A stretch of DNA of 64,000 nt, from contig NZ_NIJK01000047.1 in assembly GCF_002836975.1 (NCBI RefSeq), forward strand, positions 309,574 through 373,573, given 5' to 3'. Below, piece after piece: positions 1-9,267 of this stretch. The translations under genes were made by a program, and so were the position numbers. Each line of letters starts with the position of its first letter. The stretch's first letter is position 1. Origin of the DNA: Shewanella indica (GTDB lineage Bacteria; Pseudomonadota; Gammaproteobacteria; Enterobacterales; Shewanellaceae). The notes under the pieces were generated by a model. It did not search any database. It was not told the origin of the DNA and saw only the letters and a program-made list of their open reading frames with translations.

Positions 1-2323
1 GCTTCATCTTGAGCTCGGCCTCGCGCCTTAAGCTCGTTTCCCGGCTGAGGCGCCGATTGAGCTGCAACACCAGCAGTGCAATAAACAGCGCAATCAAGAG
101 TGCCAGCAGAAAATAGCCAAGCCACTCCTTATATTGTTGGCTCTTGTCGGTAATCACAGTGCCAATCCATTTTTCATGGATCCTTTGCCTTTGGCTGTCA
201 TCTATACCGCTTATTACCCGGTTAATCAAAGGCACCAAAGGTTTGTAGCCTGACGTGACGCCAATATGGCTCTTTTGATCGGCCATATCGGTTATCAGGT
301 TCATCTTCAGTGCCGGATATTGCCCGGTAGAAAGTGCCGAGGCCAGCGATATCACTTTATCGATAAAGAGATCCGCCCTTCCCTGGTTGACCGCCTCCAA
401 TCCTTCACGCATGCCGGGCACCAATACCGGGATTATCCCCTGGCTCTTGGCCATAAGTTCACCGGCGAGCTGATAACCTTCAACAATCGCCACCCGCTGG
501 CCATTGAGTTGCCCCAGGCTATAAAGATTCAGATGATTTACAGTGGATACCATGGCCCAGGGCGATGGCCAATAACCATCGGAAAAAGCCAGCGCAGCAT
601 CTTGCTCATCCCTCGCCGCCAGGCTGGCGGCCATCACCACATCGCCGCTGCCAAGCGCCTTGAGGAGATCGCGCCACTCATCGAAAGCCACGGGCGCGAG
701 TTTAAGCCGCAACTGTTGCGCCACCCTGGTCATCACGTCGGCATTAATTCCGGCAAACTGCCCCTGGTCATCCTTGAATTCAAAGGGCGGCCAATCCTTG
801 AGATAGCCCACTTTAAGCTCGGGCAAGCTTTCAAGATAGCGCTGCTCTATCTGGGTCAATGGCAGCCGACTCTGCTCCTTGTTGTAAACATGATCGTCAC
901 CATTGAGCATCCATTTGTTTTCCAGCGCCGCCAACTCGTCGCGGGTCAACAGATTAAAGCCCGCGCTCAGTCTTTGGGTCAGGCCATGGTCCTGCCTGCG
1001 GGTCAACACATAGATATCTGAGCTGAATTGCAAGGCTTTTGCTTGCTGGTAACCGGCCCAGAGTCCATGAGTCAACAGGTAGTGCTGAGTCCAGGCCGAG
1101 GGCGAGACGAAGCCTGAGATATCACCGCGGTCGGCGGCATTGACCATGGCATCGAGAGAGTCGAAATATTTGAGCTGTACCTTGGGCAAGGCCTGTTTCA
1201 GCTCTGTGATATAAGGTGATGACGGGAAAATGCCTAAGCGTTTGCCGTCCAAAAGTGCAGGCGAATCCACCACCTGCCCTTTGAGAAATAACCGACTGTT
1301 TTGGGTGTGCAAGTGCCAGGCCCGCTTGAGTCCTGAGCTGAGGTCATCACTTTCCGGATAGCCTATATGGGCATCAACAATCCCCTGCTTGACCTGCTCC
1401 AGAGTGCTGTTCATGCTACCGGCAACAAACTCCACCGGCACCCCGGTTTTGGCAGACCATTTGTGCCAGATATCCACATACAGACCATGGGGTAAACCAT
1501 CCGGGCCAAGATCGGAAAACGGCTCCATATTCAGTGGCATGGCAACCGTGATCCCATGCTGATCGGTGCGATAGCCCAGCCAGCGCCTTTGAGTCTGGAC
1601 GATAAACTCAGGAGTGATCTGGGCAAAGCCACTATCGATTTCGGCCACCAAGGCCTGCCTGCCCTTGGCAACAGCCGGCGCCACCGGCGAATGCTTTATC
1701 AGCATCCGGTTGGCAGTTGGATATTGCTGGGCAATACTGCGCGCCAATTGCCGATCACGAAGATACCCTTCCATGCCGGCAAACACCTTGATCTCTCCGC
1801 GGGATACCGCCTTGAGCAAAGCGTCGCGACCTGGGTATAAGGCAAATGAAAGGCCGGACTGCTGAGCCTTAAGATCCGATTCGTGGGACGAGCCTGTGAC
1901 TATCCCTATCCGATACGGCAGCAGCTCATCGAAACTGTCCTTGCGTCTTAGTTCAGAGTGCAGATAAAGGTAGGTGTCAATACGACTGATGGGCTTGGCA
2001 AATTCAAACTCGGCTTCGCGCTCCGGGGTCAGCGCCAACGCCAGGTGCACATCCGCCTTGCCTTCTTTGAGCTGTTTCAAAGAGTCGTTCCAGTGCCGTG
2101 CCACTAGTGTGATGGGTCTTTGATTGATCCGGCTCCATTCCTGCCAAAGGTCAACCAATATCCCCCGTGGCTGGCCGGCATCATCAACAAATTGGTAGGG
2201 ATAGCTGTCCTCCCCCATGACTATGACAAGAGGGGGGGCAGAAGACAGATCTTGGGTGGCCGCTTCCAGCGGCAGACATACGAGCACCCACAATAGACTC
2301 AAAAGAGAGGTCAGCGATTTCAA
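1..2323 (-). CDS. Membrane sensor with three tandem SBP_bac_3-like domains (partial, 3' end outside window)
   Basis: Reading from a TTG at 2323 the frame stays open to the window edge (774 codons). TTG is preferred because AGGAAA lies 7 bases upstream and the first codons give a typical signal peptide (MKSLTSLLSLLWVLVCLPLE, then AAT). Three successive family 3 solute-binding-like domains follow at about residues 27-245, 255-490 and 505-730; each opens with a strand like LKVGYLKDWPPFEF and contains the DLWQEW/DIWHKW type helix. One membrane segment lies at about 733-755, followed by a charged helix (RREAELKMK). This is the BvgS/EvgS-type or SBP-GGDEF sensor layout; the output domain lies outside the window, so kinase versus diguanylate cyclase cannot be decided. 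Ligands are probably amino acids or similar small solutes (family inference). Confidence 0.85.
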   Translation of the reverse strand, partial: MKSLTSLLSLLWVLVCLPLEAATQDLSSAPPLVIVMGEDSYPYQFVDDAGQPRGILVDLWQEWSRINQRPITLVARHWNDSLKQLKEGKADVHLALALTPEREAEFEFAKPISRIDTYLYLHSELRRKDSFDELLPYRIGIVTGSSHESDLKAQQSGLSFALYPGRDALLKAVSRGEIKVFAGMEGYLRDRQLARSIAQQYPTANRMLIKHSPVAPAVAKGRQALVAEIDSGFAQITPEFIVQTQRRWLGYRTDQHGITVAMPLNMEPFSDLGPDGLPHGLYVDIWHKWSAKTGVPVEFVAGSMNSTLEQVKQGIVDAHIGYPESDDLSSGLKRAWHLHTQNSRLFLKGQVVDSPALLDGKRLGIFPSSPYITELKQALPKVQLKYFDSLDAMVNAADRGDISGFVSPSAWTQHYLLTHGLWAGYQQAKALQFSSDIYVLTRRQDHGLTQRLSAGFNLLTRDELAALENKWMLNGDDHVYNKEQSRLPLTQIEQRYLESLPELKVGYLKDWPPFEFKDDQGQFAGINADVMTRVAQQLRLKLAPVAFDEWRDLLKALGSGDVVMAASLAARDEQDAALAFSDGYWPSPWAMVSTVNHLNLYSLGQLNGQRVAIVEGYQLAGELMAKSQGIIPVLVPGMREGLEAVNQGRADLFIDKVISLASALSTGQYPALKMNLITDMADQKSHIGVTSGYKPLVPLINRVISGIDDSQRQRIHEKWIGTVITDKSQQYKEWLGYFLLALLIALFIALLVLQLNRRLSRETSLRREAELKMK

Positions 2324-2408
2324 GTGCTTATTTCCTGATAAGGCGATGTAATTATTTTGTTATTCCCCATCATTAGACAAAAAATTTGCGTCAATTACCA
2401 GAGCACAC

Positions 2409-2438
2409 TTGCTGCTTTCAGGCGGGATTCGGTAAAAT
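2409..2438 (+). promoter_or_regulatory. Probable sigma70 promoter of cmoAB
   Basis: TTGCTG at 2409-2414 and TAAAAT at 2433-2438 are separated by 18 bases. They lie just ahead of cmoA in the spacer between the divergent sensor gene and cmoA. This is a sequence match only. Confidence 0.45.
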
Positions 2439-2469
2439 ACGTCACTGATTTTCCCGCACAAGATTTCAG

Positions 2470-3201
2470 ATGAACACTTCTCAAGACACCATATATGCAA
2501 CTGACTGCGGTCAGGTCTCAGACTTTGCTTTTGATGATAGGGTGGCCGGCGTATTCAGCGATATGATCCGTCGCTCTGTGCCGGGTTACGGCCAGATCAT
2601 CAACACCATAGGCGATTTCGCCGAACGCTTTGTGACACAAGACAGTAAAGTCTATGATTTAGGGTGTTCTCTTGGCGCGGCGACTTTAAGTATTCGTAGG
2701 CGTATTGAAGGCAAGGGCTGCGAGATTATCGCCGTCGACAACTCACCGGCGATGACCGAGCGCTGTCAGGAGTATCTCAATGCTTATGTCAGTGATACCC
2801 AAGTGCAGCTTATTTGTGGTGATATTCGTGATGTCGCCATCGAAGACGCCTCCTTGGTGGTACTCAACTTTACCTTGCAGTTTCTGCCACCCGAGGATCG
2901 CGATACCCTGATCCAGAAAATATATGCCGGCTTACGCCCCGGTGGTGCCTTGGTACTGTCGGAAAAAATCCGCTTCGGCGATGAAGTTATCCAGCAAGTA
3001 CTGGATGAACATCATCTGGATTTCAAACGCGCCAATGGCTATAGCGAGTTGGAGATCAGCCAAAAGCGCAGCGCACTGGAAAACGTGATGAAACCCGATC
3101 AACTCGACAATCACTACAACAGATTATCCCAGGCCGGTTTTGGCCATTACGGTGTCTGGTTCCAGTGCTTCAATTTCACATCCATGGTAGCTATCAAGTG
3201 A
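2470..3201 (+). CDS. cmoA: Carboxy-S-adenosyl-L-methionine synthase CmoA
   Basis: 243 residues, close to the family length. The protein makes carboxy-SAM from SAM and prephenate, the donor CmoB uses to modify uridine 34 of certain tRNAs. The SAM-binding motif DLGCSLG is at 63-69, within VYDLGCSLGAATLSIRR. The acidic end of strand 2 (IIAVDNSPAM) and the FTLQFLP segment also fit CmoA. The stop codon overlaps the cmoB start, so the two are translationally coupled. Highly confident from whole-length resemblance to the E. coli protein. Confidence 0.97.
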   Translation: MNTSQDTIYATDCGQVSDFAFDDRVAGVFSDMIRRSVPGYGQIINTIGDFAERFVTQDSKVYDLGCSLGAATLSIRRRIEGKGCEIIAVDNSPAMTERCQEYLNAYVSDTQVQLICGDIRDVAIEDASLVVLNFTLQFLPPEDRDTLIQKIYAGLRPGGALVLSEKIRFGDEVIQQVLDEHHLDFKRANGYSELEISQKRSALENVMKPDQLDNHYNRLSQAGFGHYGVWFQCFNFTSMVAIK

Positions 3202-4166
3202 TCAGTTTCAGTAATTTCTATCAACAGATTGCCGATTCCAATCTGCAGCATTGGCTGGAAACACTGCCGGCCAAACTCGGCGACTGGCAAAGAGAACACA
3301 AACACGGCGCCCTGCCCAAGTGGGAAAAAGTACTCGCCAAGCTCAACTACCCCACCCCCGACCGTCTGGATTTCAAAGACAGTGTCACCATAGGTTCAGG
3401 TGAGCAATTGGCAACAGGGCAGCGGGAAAAGCTGGAAAACCTGCTGCAGTTACTGCATCCCTGGCGCAAGGGACCATTTCATATTCACGGCATTCATATC
3501 GATACCGAATGGCGCTCTGATTGGAAGTGGGAGCGCGTCGCGCCCCATATCAGCCCGCTGGCAGGTAGAACCGTGCTGGATGTAGGCTGCGGCAGCGGCT
3601 ATCACATGTGGCGCATGTATGGTGAAGGCGCCAAAATGGTGGTCGGTGTCGATCCCTCCTCACTGTTTTTATGTCAGTTTGAAGCGGTCAAACGCCTGGC
3701 CGGCGGGACTCCGCCGGTACATCTGCTGCCTTTGGGTATAGAAGAACTGCCGCCACTGGACGCCTTCGATACTGTGTTCTCCATGGGGGTGCTGTACCAC
3801 AGGCGCTCACCAATTGACCACTTGTTGCAATTGCGTGATCAATTGCGAACCGGAGGTGAACTCGTGTTGGAGACTTTGGTCATAGAAGGTGATGAAAATG
3901 CCGTACTGCTGCCACGGGATAGATATGGAAAGATGAATAATGTATGGTTTATTCCGTCCGTTGCCGCGTTGCAACTCTGGCTTGAGAAGTGCGATTTTCG
4001 TGAGGTTCGCTGTGTCGACGTCGATGTCACTTCACTGGCCGAGCAACGCTCCACGCCTTGGATGCGCAACGAATCTCTGGTGGATTACCTCGATCCGACC
4101 GACATCAATTTAACAGTGGAAGGTTACCCCGCTCCCAAACGGGCTACCTTTATCGCGATTAAGTAA
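3198..4166 (+). CDS. cmoB: tRNA U34 carboxymethyltransferase CmoB
   Basis: 322 residues from a GTG at 3198 that overlaps the cmoA stop (AAGTGA). This start gives MISFSNFYQQIADSNLQHWL, matching the E. coli N-terminus; the longer in-frame reading from 3165 only adds out-of-frame cmoA sequence. CmoB moves the carboxymethyl group from carboxy-SAM to 5-hydroxyuridine at tRNA position 34, giving cmo5U and wider wobble decoding. Visible motifs are DTEWRSDWKW (102-111), the SAM loop DVGCGSG (128-134), FSMGVLYHRRSP and, near the end, VEGYPAPKRA. It is the second gene of the cmoAB pair. Confidence 0.96.
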   Translation: MISFSNFYQQIADSNLQHWLETLPAKLGDWQREHKHGALPKWEKVLAKLNYPTPDRLDFKDSVTIGSGEQLATGQREKLENLLQLLHPWRKGPFHIHGIHIDTEWRSDWKWERVAPHISPLAGRTVLDVGCGSGYHMWRMYGEGAKMVVGVDPSSLFLCQFEAVKRLAGGTPPVHLLPLGIEELPPLDAFDTVFSMGVLYHRRSPIDHLLQLRDQLRTGGELVLETLVIEGDENAVLLPRDRYGKMNNVWFIPSVAALQLWLEKCDFREVRCVDVDVTSLAEQRSTPWMRNESLVDYLDPTDINLTVEGYPAPKRATFIAIK

Positions 4167-4229
4167 ATCGAGCTCACCGAGCCCTATATAAAAGTGACGC
4201 AATCTGGAAAACAGAATACAGGAAGCAAC

Positions 4230-4994
4230 ATGTTGAAACAGACGATTTCAATCGCCGTCATGGCCTCCATGGCAACACTTGCCGGCGGCTGCGCCAGCAC
4301 TCAGGAAGTGGCCAATGCCCCGGTGCCGGTCGACGCCCAGACCTTGCAGTCCAACCTCGCCTCTCAGGAAGCCAGCATAGTCAATGTGATTGCTCAGGCG
4401 CAGAATCAACAGCAACAGCATCTGGATGCCTTGAATACTCAGCTTCAGAGTTTGCAACAGCAGATGAAGAAACTGCAGCAGCCCCCCAAGGAAACCATCA
4501 AGGAAGTACAGGTGCCTGCGCCCTGCGAAGCTTCACCTATTGGCGACAAATATATTCTCGGTGAAGTCGAAAGCGTCTTTATCGATGAATTGAATGCCAG
4601 TTTCGACACCCGTATCGATACCGGCGCCGAATCTTCGTCACTCGATGCCCGCAACATAATTCTGTTTGAGCGTGACGGCGCCCAGTGGGTTAGATTCGAT
4701 GTGATGATCAATGGCGCAGATGCACCGGGAAAAACCTTCGAATCCAAGGTGGTGCGTTTTGTGCGTATCAAACAAGAGGCCGATGAAAAGGACGATCGTC
4801 GTCCGGTAATCCACGCCCACCTCAAAATAGGCAAATATGCCGCCGAAACCGATCTTAACCTTACCGACCGCAGTCACCTCGAATATCCTTTGCTGCTTGG
4901 CCGCAAGTTTATGAAAGACATAGCCGTTGTCGATGTAGGCCAAGCCTATCTGCATGGCAAAGCCAAAGACTTAGTGATTTCGAGCCATAAATAG
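4230..4994 (+). CDS. Lipoprotein of the RimK-associated 'ATP-dependent zinc protease' family (PF05618-like)
   Basis: 254 residues from an ATG at 4230, chosen because GGAAG precedes it and it begins a lipoprotein signal (MLKQTISIAVMASMATLAGG, then Cys21). A glutamine-rich coiled coil covers about 38-85, then a C-terminal domain from about 103. That domain contains DTRIDTGAESSSLDA with D130-T-G-A, the retropepsin-like aspartic protease signature, and LEYPLLLGRKFM near the end. There is no HEXXH, so the zinc-protease name in databases is not supported by visible residues. It is first of five close genes (8 bases to the next) that include an ATP-grasp ligase. The likely site is the periplasmic face of a membrane; a role in trimming or sensing ligase products is inference. 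Confidence 0.85.
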   Translation: MLKQTISIAVMASMATLAGGCASTQEVANAPVPVDAQTLQSNLASQEASIVNVIAQAQNQQQQHLDALNTQLQSLQQQMKKLQQPPKETIKEVQVPAPCEASPIGDKYILGEVESVFIDELNASFDTRIDTGAESSSLDARNIILFERDGAQWVRFDVMINGADAPGKTFESKVVRFVRIKQEADEKDDRRPVIHAHLKIGKYAAETDLNLTDRSHLEYPLLLGRKFMKDIAVVDVGQAYLHGKAKDLVISSHK

Positions 4995-5002
4995 GAGCGG
5001 TA

Positions 5003-6508
5003 ATGCATTCACGGAAACCTTTCTACCTGGTGGTAGCTCTGCTGTTTATTGTTGGGCTAAGCGCCAGTATTTATCGTGGTATTGAACACAATGTGCCCTT
5101 CCTGCCCGGTGAGCAGGTGCAAAGTTGGGCTGTCGATGCCAAGGTGAGTTTTCAGGGCACGGGTGGCCCGGCAGAAGTCTCTTTCTCCCTGCCACAAGAC
5201 CCGGCATTTGAAGTCTTGATGGAAAATGCCACCTCCCCGGGTTATGGCCTGACTATCAGCAACAATGAACAGGGCCGCCGCGCGCTTTGGTCGATTCGTC
5301 AAGCCAATGGCCAACAGGACCTCTACTACAAGGTCACCCTGATCCCCACAGGCCGAGAAGAACTCAAGGCACAGGAAGAACCCCTGCCGCCGGCACCTTA
5401 TATCTGGTCTGCGACCGAGAAAGCCGCCGCCGAACAGGTGATGGACGAAGCCTGGGCCCGCAGTGCCGGTAACCTCTCTTTTGCCCGTGAGATCATGCGC
5501 GCCATTGCCGGCCGTGATCGCAGTCAGAACATAGAGCTGCTGCTGTCGGCCAACTCACCCACCAAACTGTTTGTCCATATGCTCAATAGCCGCGGTATTC
5601 CAACTCAGGAAGTCAATGGTCTGTATCTGGAAGATCAGCGTCGTCGGCAGCAACTGTCTCCCTTTGTCGAAGTCTATCAGGACGGTAAATGGCACCTGTT
5701 CGATCTGGTCAAAGGCACAGAGGGCCGTCCGGAAAACATGGTGCTGTGGGAGCGCAATGGCAAATCGGTATTGGACGTACTGGGTGGCAGCAACTCCCAG
5801 GTCAACTTCTCCATGCTGAAAGACACACGTTCAGCCCTGGCGACCTCCATTGATATGATGGCCAAAAACAGCGCCTTCGACTTCTCTCTCTACCAACTGC
5901 CGCTGGAAGAGCAGAGCCTGTTCAAGGGGATTTTGCTGATCCCCATCGGAGTGCTGATGGTGGTATTCCTTAGGGTTATCATAGGAATAAAGACTTCAGG
6001 TACCTTTATGCCTGTGCTTATCGCCCTGGCCTTTATCCAGACCACACTGCTGACCGGCCTGATAGGTTTCCTGCTGATTGTGGCCTTTGGCTTGATGATC
6101 CGCTCCTATCTATCGCATCTGAACCTGTTGCTGATTTCGCGAATATCGGCGGTGATCATAGTGGTGATAGGCATTATTGGCCTGTTTACCCTGCTGTCGT
6201 ACAAGTTTGGCCTCAGTGAAGGCCTGACTATCACCTTCTTCCCGATGATCATTCTCGCCTGGACCATTGAACGTATGTCTATCCTCTGGGAAGAGGAAGG
6301 CGCCAAAGAGGTGATGGTGCAAGGTGGCGGTTCACTTCTGGTAGCCACTCTGGCTTATCTGGCCATGAGCGCCACTTGGGTACAGCACTGGGTGTTCAAC
6401 TTCCTGGGTATTCATTTGGTGATCCTGGCGCTGGTGCTGCTGATGGGTCAGTACACGGGTTATCGACTGCTGGAGCTCAAGCGCTTCAAGCCACTGGCAG
6501 GAGAATAA
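5003..6508 (+). CDS. Inactive transglutaminase fused to multi-helix membrane domain
   Basis: 501 residues. An N-terminal membrane anchor (about 8-24) is followed by an extracytoplasmic region. This contains a transglutaminase-like core at about 170-240 (LFVHMLNSRGIP, then SPFVEVYQDGKWHLFD). The usual catalytic Cys and His positions appear replaced by Ser/Thr/Pro, while the Asp-like end is kept, fitting the 'inactive transglutaminase' family. From about 305 onward there are at least six strong hydrophobic helices, including LLISRISAVIIVVIGIIGLF. The family co-occurs with RimK-like ligases and PF05618 lipoproteins, exactly as here: 8 bases after the lipoprotein and 1 base before the ligase. A membrane-bound binding protein or channel for a peptide or amino-acid conjugate is inference. 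Confidence 0.88.
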   Translation: MHSRKPFYLVVALLFIVGLSASIYRGIEHNVPFLPGEQVQSWAVDAKVSFQGTGGPAEVSFSLPQDPAFEVLMENATSPGYGLTISNNEQGRRALWSIRQANGQQDLYYKVTLIPTGREELKAQEEPLPPAPYIWSATEKAAAEQVMDEAWARSAGNLSFAREIMRAIAGRDRSQNIELLLSANSPTKLFVHMLNSRGIPTQEVNGLYLEDQRRRQQLSPFVEVYQDGKWHLFDLVKGTEGRPENMVLWERNGKSVLDVLGGSNSQVNFSMLKDTRSALATSIDMMAKNSAFDFSLYQLPLEEQSLFKGILLIPIGVLMVVFLRVIIGIKTSGTFMPVLIALAFIQTTLLTGLIGFLLIVAFGLMIRSYLSHLNLLLISRISAVIIVVIGIIGLFTLLSYKFGLSEGLTITFFPMIILAWTIERMSILWEEEGAKEVMVQGGGSLLVATLAYLAMSATWVQHWVFNFLGIHLVILALVLLMGQYTGYRLLELKRFKPLAGE

Positions 6509-6509
6509 A

Positions 6510-7457
6510 ATGAATTTTGCCTGGCCATGGCAGCTACGCCGCGCTGGCGTGCTGAATATGAACAAGCGCAATATCGACTATATTGGCCGCTACAATCCGC
6601 GCAAGTTTTACAAACGGGTGGACGACAAGCTCACCACCAAGCAACTTGCGCTTGCCAATGATATTGCCGTGCCCGATCTCATAGGTGTGGTGCGCGAGCA
6701 ACACGGTATCAATAGCATTCCCGAGCAGGTAAAAGATCGCAGTGGCTTTGTGATCAAACCCTCCAAAGGCTCGGGCGGCAAAGGGATCTTGGTGATCACC
6801 CATGTGGAGAATGGTCGCTTCTATAAGCCCAATGGCAATGAAGTCACCCCGAGCGAGGTCGACCGCCACGTTTCCAACATCCTCAGCGGTCTGTTCTCCC
6901 TCGGTGGCAAGCCGGATGTGGCCATTATCGAGGGCTTGATTGAGTTCGATCCCGTCTTCGATGGCTTCAGCTATGAAGGGGTTCCGGATATCCGCCTGAT
7001 AGTGTTCAAGGGGTTTCCTGTGATGGGAATGCTCAGATTGTCCACCGCCGCTTCCGATGGCAAGGCCAACCTGCACCAGGGCGCGGTTGGTGTCGGCTTG
7101 GATATCGCCACCGGCCGCGGTCTGCATGCGGTGCAGTTTGACCGCCCGGTCGATTTGCATCCGGACACGGGGCGTAACCTGATTGAAATCGAGGTGCCCC
7201 ACTGGGATACCTTGCTGCACACGGCCTCGAGCGCCTATGAGATGTGCGAACTGGGTTATCTGGGAACCGATATGGTACTGGATCAAAACAAGGGACCACT
7301 GCTGCTGGAGCTCAACGCCCGTCCCGGGCTTGCTATCCAGATAGCCAATGGCATGGGGATATTGCCAAGGCTGCAGCATGTGGAAAGAATGACAGGCAAA
7401 CCCATGTCAGTGGAAGAACGGGTCGCTTATGCCAAGAAGCACTTTGCCAGCCGCTAA
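6510..7457 (+). CDS. Alpha-L-glutamate ligase-like ATP-grasp protein (RimK-related)
   Basis: 315 residues, cytoplasmic. AGGAG lies about 6 bases before the ATG. ATP-grasp hallmarks are visible: FVIKPSKGSGGKGILVI (80-96, nucleotide-binding lysines and glycine loop), VAIIEGLIEFDP, PDIRLIVFKGFPVMGMLRLS, and the metal-binding end LLLELNARPGLAIQ (about 271-284). RimK-related enzymes join amino acids through acyl-phosphate intermediates; this subfamily (rimK-related E-ligase) has no settled substrate. It is embedded between the membrane transglutaminase-like protein and the M3-like secreted protein, so its substrate may be an envelope peptide. The last 29 bases overlap the next gene. Confidence 0.9.
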   Translation: MNFAWPWQLRRAGVLNMNKRNIDYIGRYNPRKFYKRVDDKLTTKQLALANDIAVPDLIGVVREQHGINSIPEQVKDRSGFVIKPSKGSGGKGILVITHVENGRFYKPNGNEVTPSEVDRHVSNILSGLFSLGGKPDVAIIEGLIEFDPVFDGFSYEGVPDIRLIVFKGFPVMGMLRLSTAASDGKANLHQGAVGVGLDIATGRGLHAVQFDRPVDLHPDTGRNLIEIEVPHWDTLLHTASSAYEMCELGYLGTDMVLDQNKGPLLLELNARPGLAIQIANGMGILPRLQHVERMTGKPMSVEERVAYAKKHFASR

Positions 7458-9267
7458 CTCCGGCCTGAGTCCATCTCGCCTCAAGTCCAGACTGCCACTG
7501 TCGGTGTTGGCTTCCCTGCTGGCATCGACAATGGCCTCGGGCATTTACCCCGCCCTGGCCGCGCCTAATGCCGTCCCCTTGCTGACGGCTCAATGTGTCG
7601 AATACAGCAACAATTTTCAACCTGAATTTCAGGATCTGCAGCTGCTGGAGCGGCAAACCCTAGGGCTGCACAATATCAATGACCGCCTCGGTTATTATCG
7701 GAGTTTCCCCCTGTCAGCGGCACAGCATGAGCTGCTGTTGCAATGTCAGTTGAAACTGGCCGACACCATGGATAGATTCCTGAGCGAACCGGCGCTGACA
7801 AGCCTGACATCCGAACTGACCCAGGATGATGAGCCACAGCTTCAGGCATTGGCCCAGAGGTTGGACTGGTTGATGCAGCAACATCTGGGCATAGAGGAAA
7901 AGGCCCGTCTTCATGGCGCCCAGGCCAGCATTCGCCAGGGAATGCGCAGTGACGATCTCAAGCTGGAGTTGGGACAATGCGCCCTGCCCGGCATGCAACA
8001 GGCTCTCAATCCCGAAGATAATTCAGCGGAGCAGGAAGCCGCTCAATCAGCCCAAAAGCCCGGCTTTTTTGCAGTCAATATCGCCTCTTACTTGATGCAA
8101 CAGGCCAATAGTGATTGTCGCGCCAAGGTTTGGCGCACTTATCAGGGCCGCGCCAGATTACGCAATCAACTGCCGCTGTCATCCATTTTTGCCCTCAGAC
8201 AGGAGCAAGCCAAGGCGCATGGTTACCCGAGCTACAGTGATTTTATCCTCAGTACTCAGTTGCTGAGCACGCCAAGCGATGTGGCCAGGTTTCTCAATGC
8301 CAGCACTCAAAAACTGGATTACGCCCCTTGGGATCTGGGCCGTGAGTTACAACAGGCCCACTCGACCGAAATGGTCGCGCTCAAAGGCTCTGAAGTACTA
8401 AAAGCCCTGTTTGACCATCTCAAACCGCTGGGATTAACCGCAGAGCAGATTAACGACGACTGGCTCAGGGTGTATCACCATGGTCGGCTGCTGGGTGAAC
8501 TGCTTATCAGCGAAGGCAAACACAACCGCCATAAAATGCTGCGCCGCGCTGTTGTCGGCCAACAAACCGGCCAGAGCGAGCTGGTGCTTAAGCCTCAGCA
8601 ACTTAGGCTAAAAGATTATCAGACCGCAGTTTCTTCCCTGAGCGCCGCCATAGCCCAACTCAGTGGCGGCGGCCGTTATTATCTCAACAACAGTCTGGAG
8701 TTGCCTCAGGATGGCGCCGGAGTGGGCAAAGCCTGGCTGGAACGCTATCTGAGCGGCGCCTTTGCATTTTCACTCAAGCCGGCTCCCGGCTCGCGCGAAC
8801 AACTGGCCGAAGAATACCAGCAGCAGCTCAAGGTGTTTCGTGCCAAAGTGGCCCTCGCCAGCTTTGAAGCCTTTGGCAACAGCCAATACCCACAGCTGCA
8901 CAAGGCGTTTGAAGCCAGTTTTAATGGCTCCTGGCCCGAAGTCAGTGATTATAGCTACAGCTTTGGCGCCATCAGCGATCAGGGGCCGCTCTATTATCTA
9001 TGGCTCTGGCAACAGCAACTTGCCAAAGCCATAGATGTTCACACCCGGGGCTGCAACCCGGCGCAACTATTTGATCTCTTGCTGGTCAACGAATCAGCCC
9101 AACCTATGGCCGCCCGTTTGCAAAGCCTGTTTGGCGCTGCCGATGCGGCCACACTCATCCGGAGGATACGCGATGCCAATACTCAAGAGAACCGGTCAAC
9201 TGACACTTGCCCTCTGCCTGGGAGTGATGAGCAGTACCCTGGCCGCCAAGAGCCAGCCCAGCGCTGA
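7429..9267 (+). CDS. Secreted peptidase-M3-like protein lacking the zinc-binding motif
   Basis: 612 residues from the ATG at 7429, which overlaps the ligase gene; the true start could be slightly later. A signal peptide with a long basic n-region ends near PALAAP (about 45). Residues 215-290 strongly resemble the thimet oligopeptidase (M3) helical core: FAVNIASYLMQQANSDCRAK, then LRQEQAKAHGYPSYSDFILS. No HEXXH occurs anywhere, so the catalytic zinc site is gone. The C-terminus also lacks the normal M3 end. The last 95 bases lie inside the next gene, and the final 30 or so residues look unlike protein, so a frameshift or eroded 3' end is possible. A non-enzymatic peptide-binding role is inference from context. 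Confidence 0.75.
   Translation: MPRSTLPAANSGLSPSRLKSRLPLSVLASLLASTMASGIYPALAAPNAVPLLTAQCVEYSNNFQPEFQDLQLLERQTLGLHNINDRLGYYRSFPLSAAQHELLLQCQLKLADTMDRFLSEPALTSLTSELTQDDEPQLQALAQRLDWLMQQHLGIEEKARLHGAQASIRQGMRSDDLKLELGQCALPGMQQALNPEDNSAEQEAAQSAQKPGFFAVNIASYLMQQANSDCRAKVWRTYQGRARLRNQLPLSSIFALRQEQAKAHGYPSYSDFILSTQLLSTPSDVARFLNASTQKLDYAPWDLGRELQQAHSTEMVALKGSEVLKALFDHLKPLGLTAEQINDDWLRVYHHGRLLGELLISEGKHNRHKMLRRAVVGQQTGQSELVLKPQQLRLKDYQTAVSSLSAAIAQLSGGGRYYLNNSLELPQDGAGVGKAWLERYLSGAFAFSLKPAPGSREQLAEEYQQQLKVFRAKVALASFEAFGNSQYPQLHKAFEASFNGSWPEVSDYSYSFGAISDQGPLYYLWLWQQQLAKAIDVHTRGCNPAQLFDLLLVNESAQPMAARLQSLFGAADAATLIRRIRDANTQENRSTDTCPLPGSDEQYPGRQEPAQR

Noticed and set aside
266..1021. Plus-strand ORF of 251 codons
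   Set aside because: Antisense to the sensor gene, whose minus-strand frame gives three clear solute-binding domains.
4194..4229. GTG start for the DTGA lipoprotein
   Set aside because: It would place 12 polar residues before the lipoprotein signal; the ATG at 4230 has a better ribosome site.
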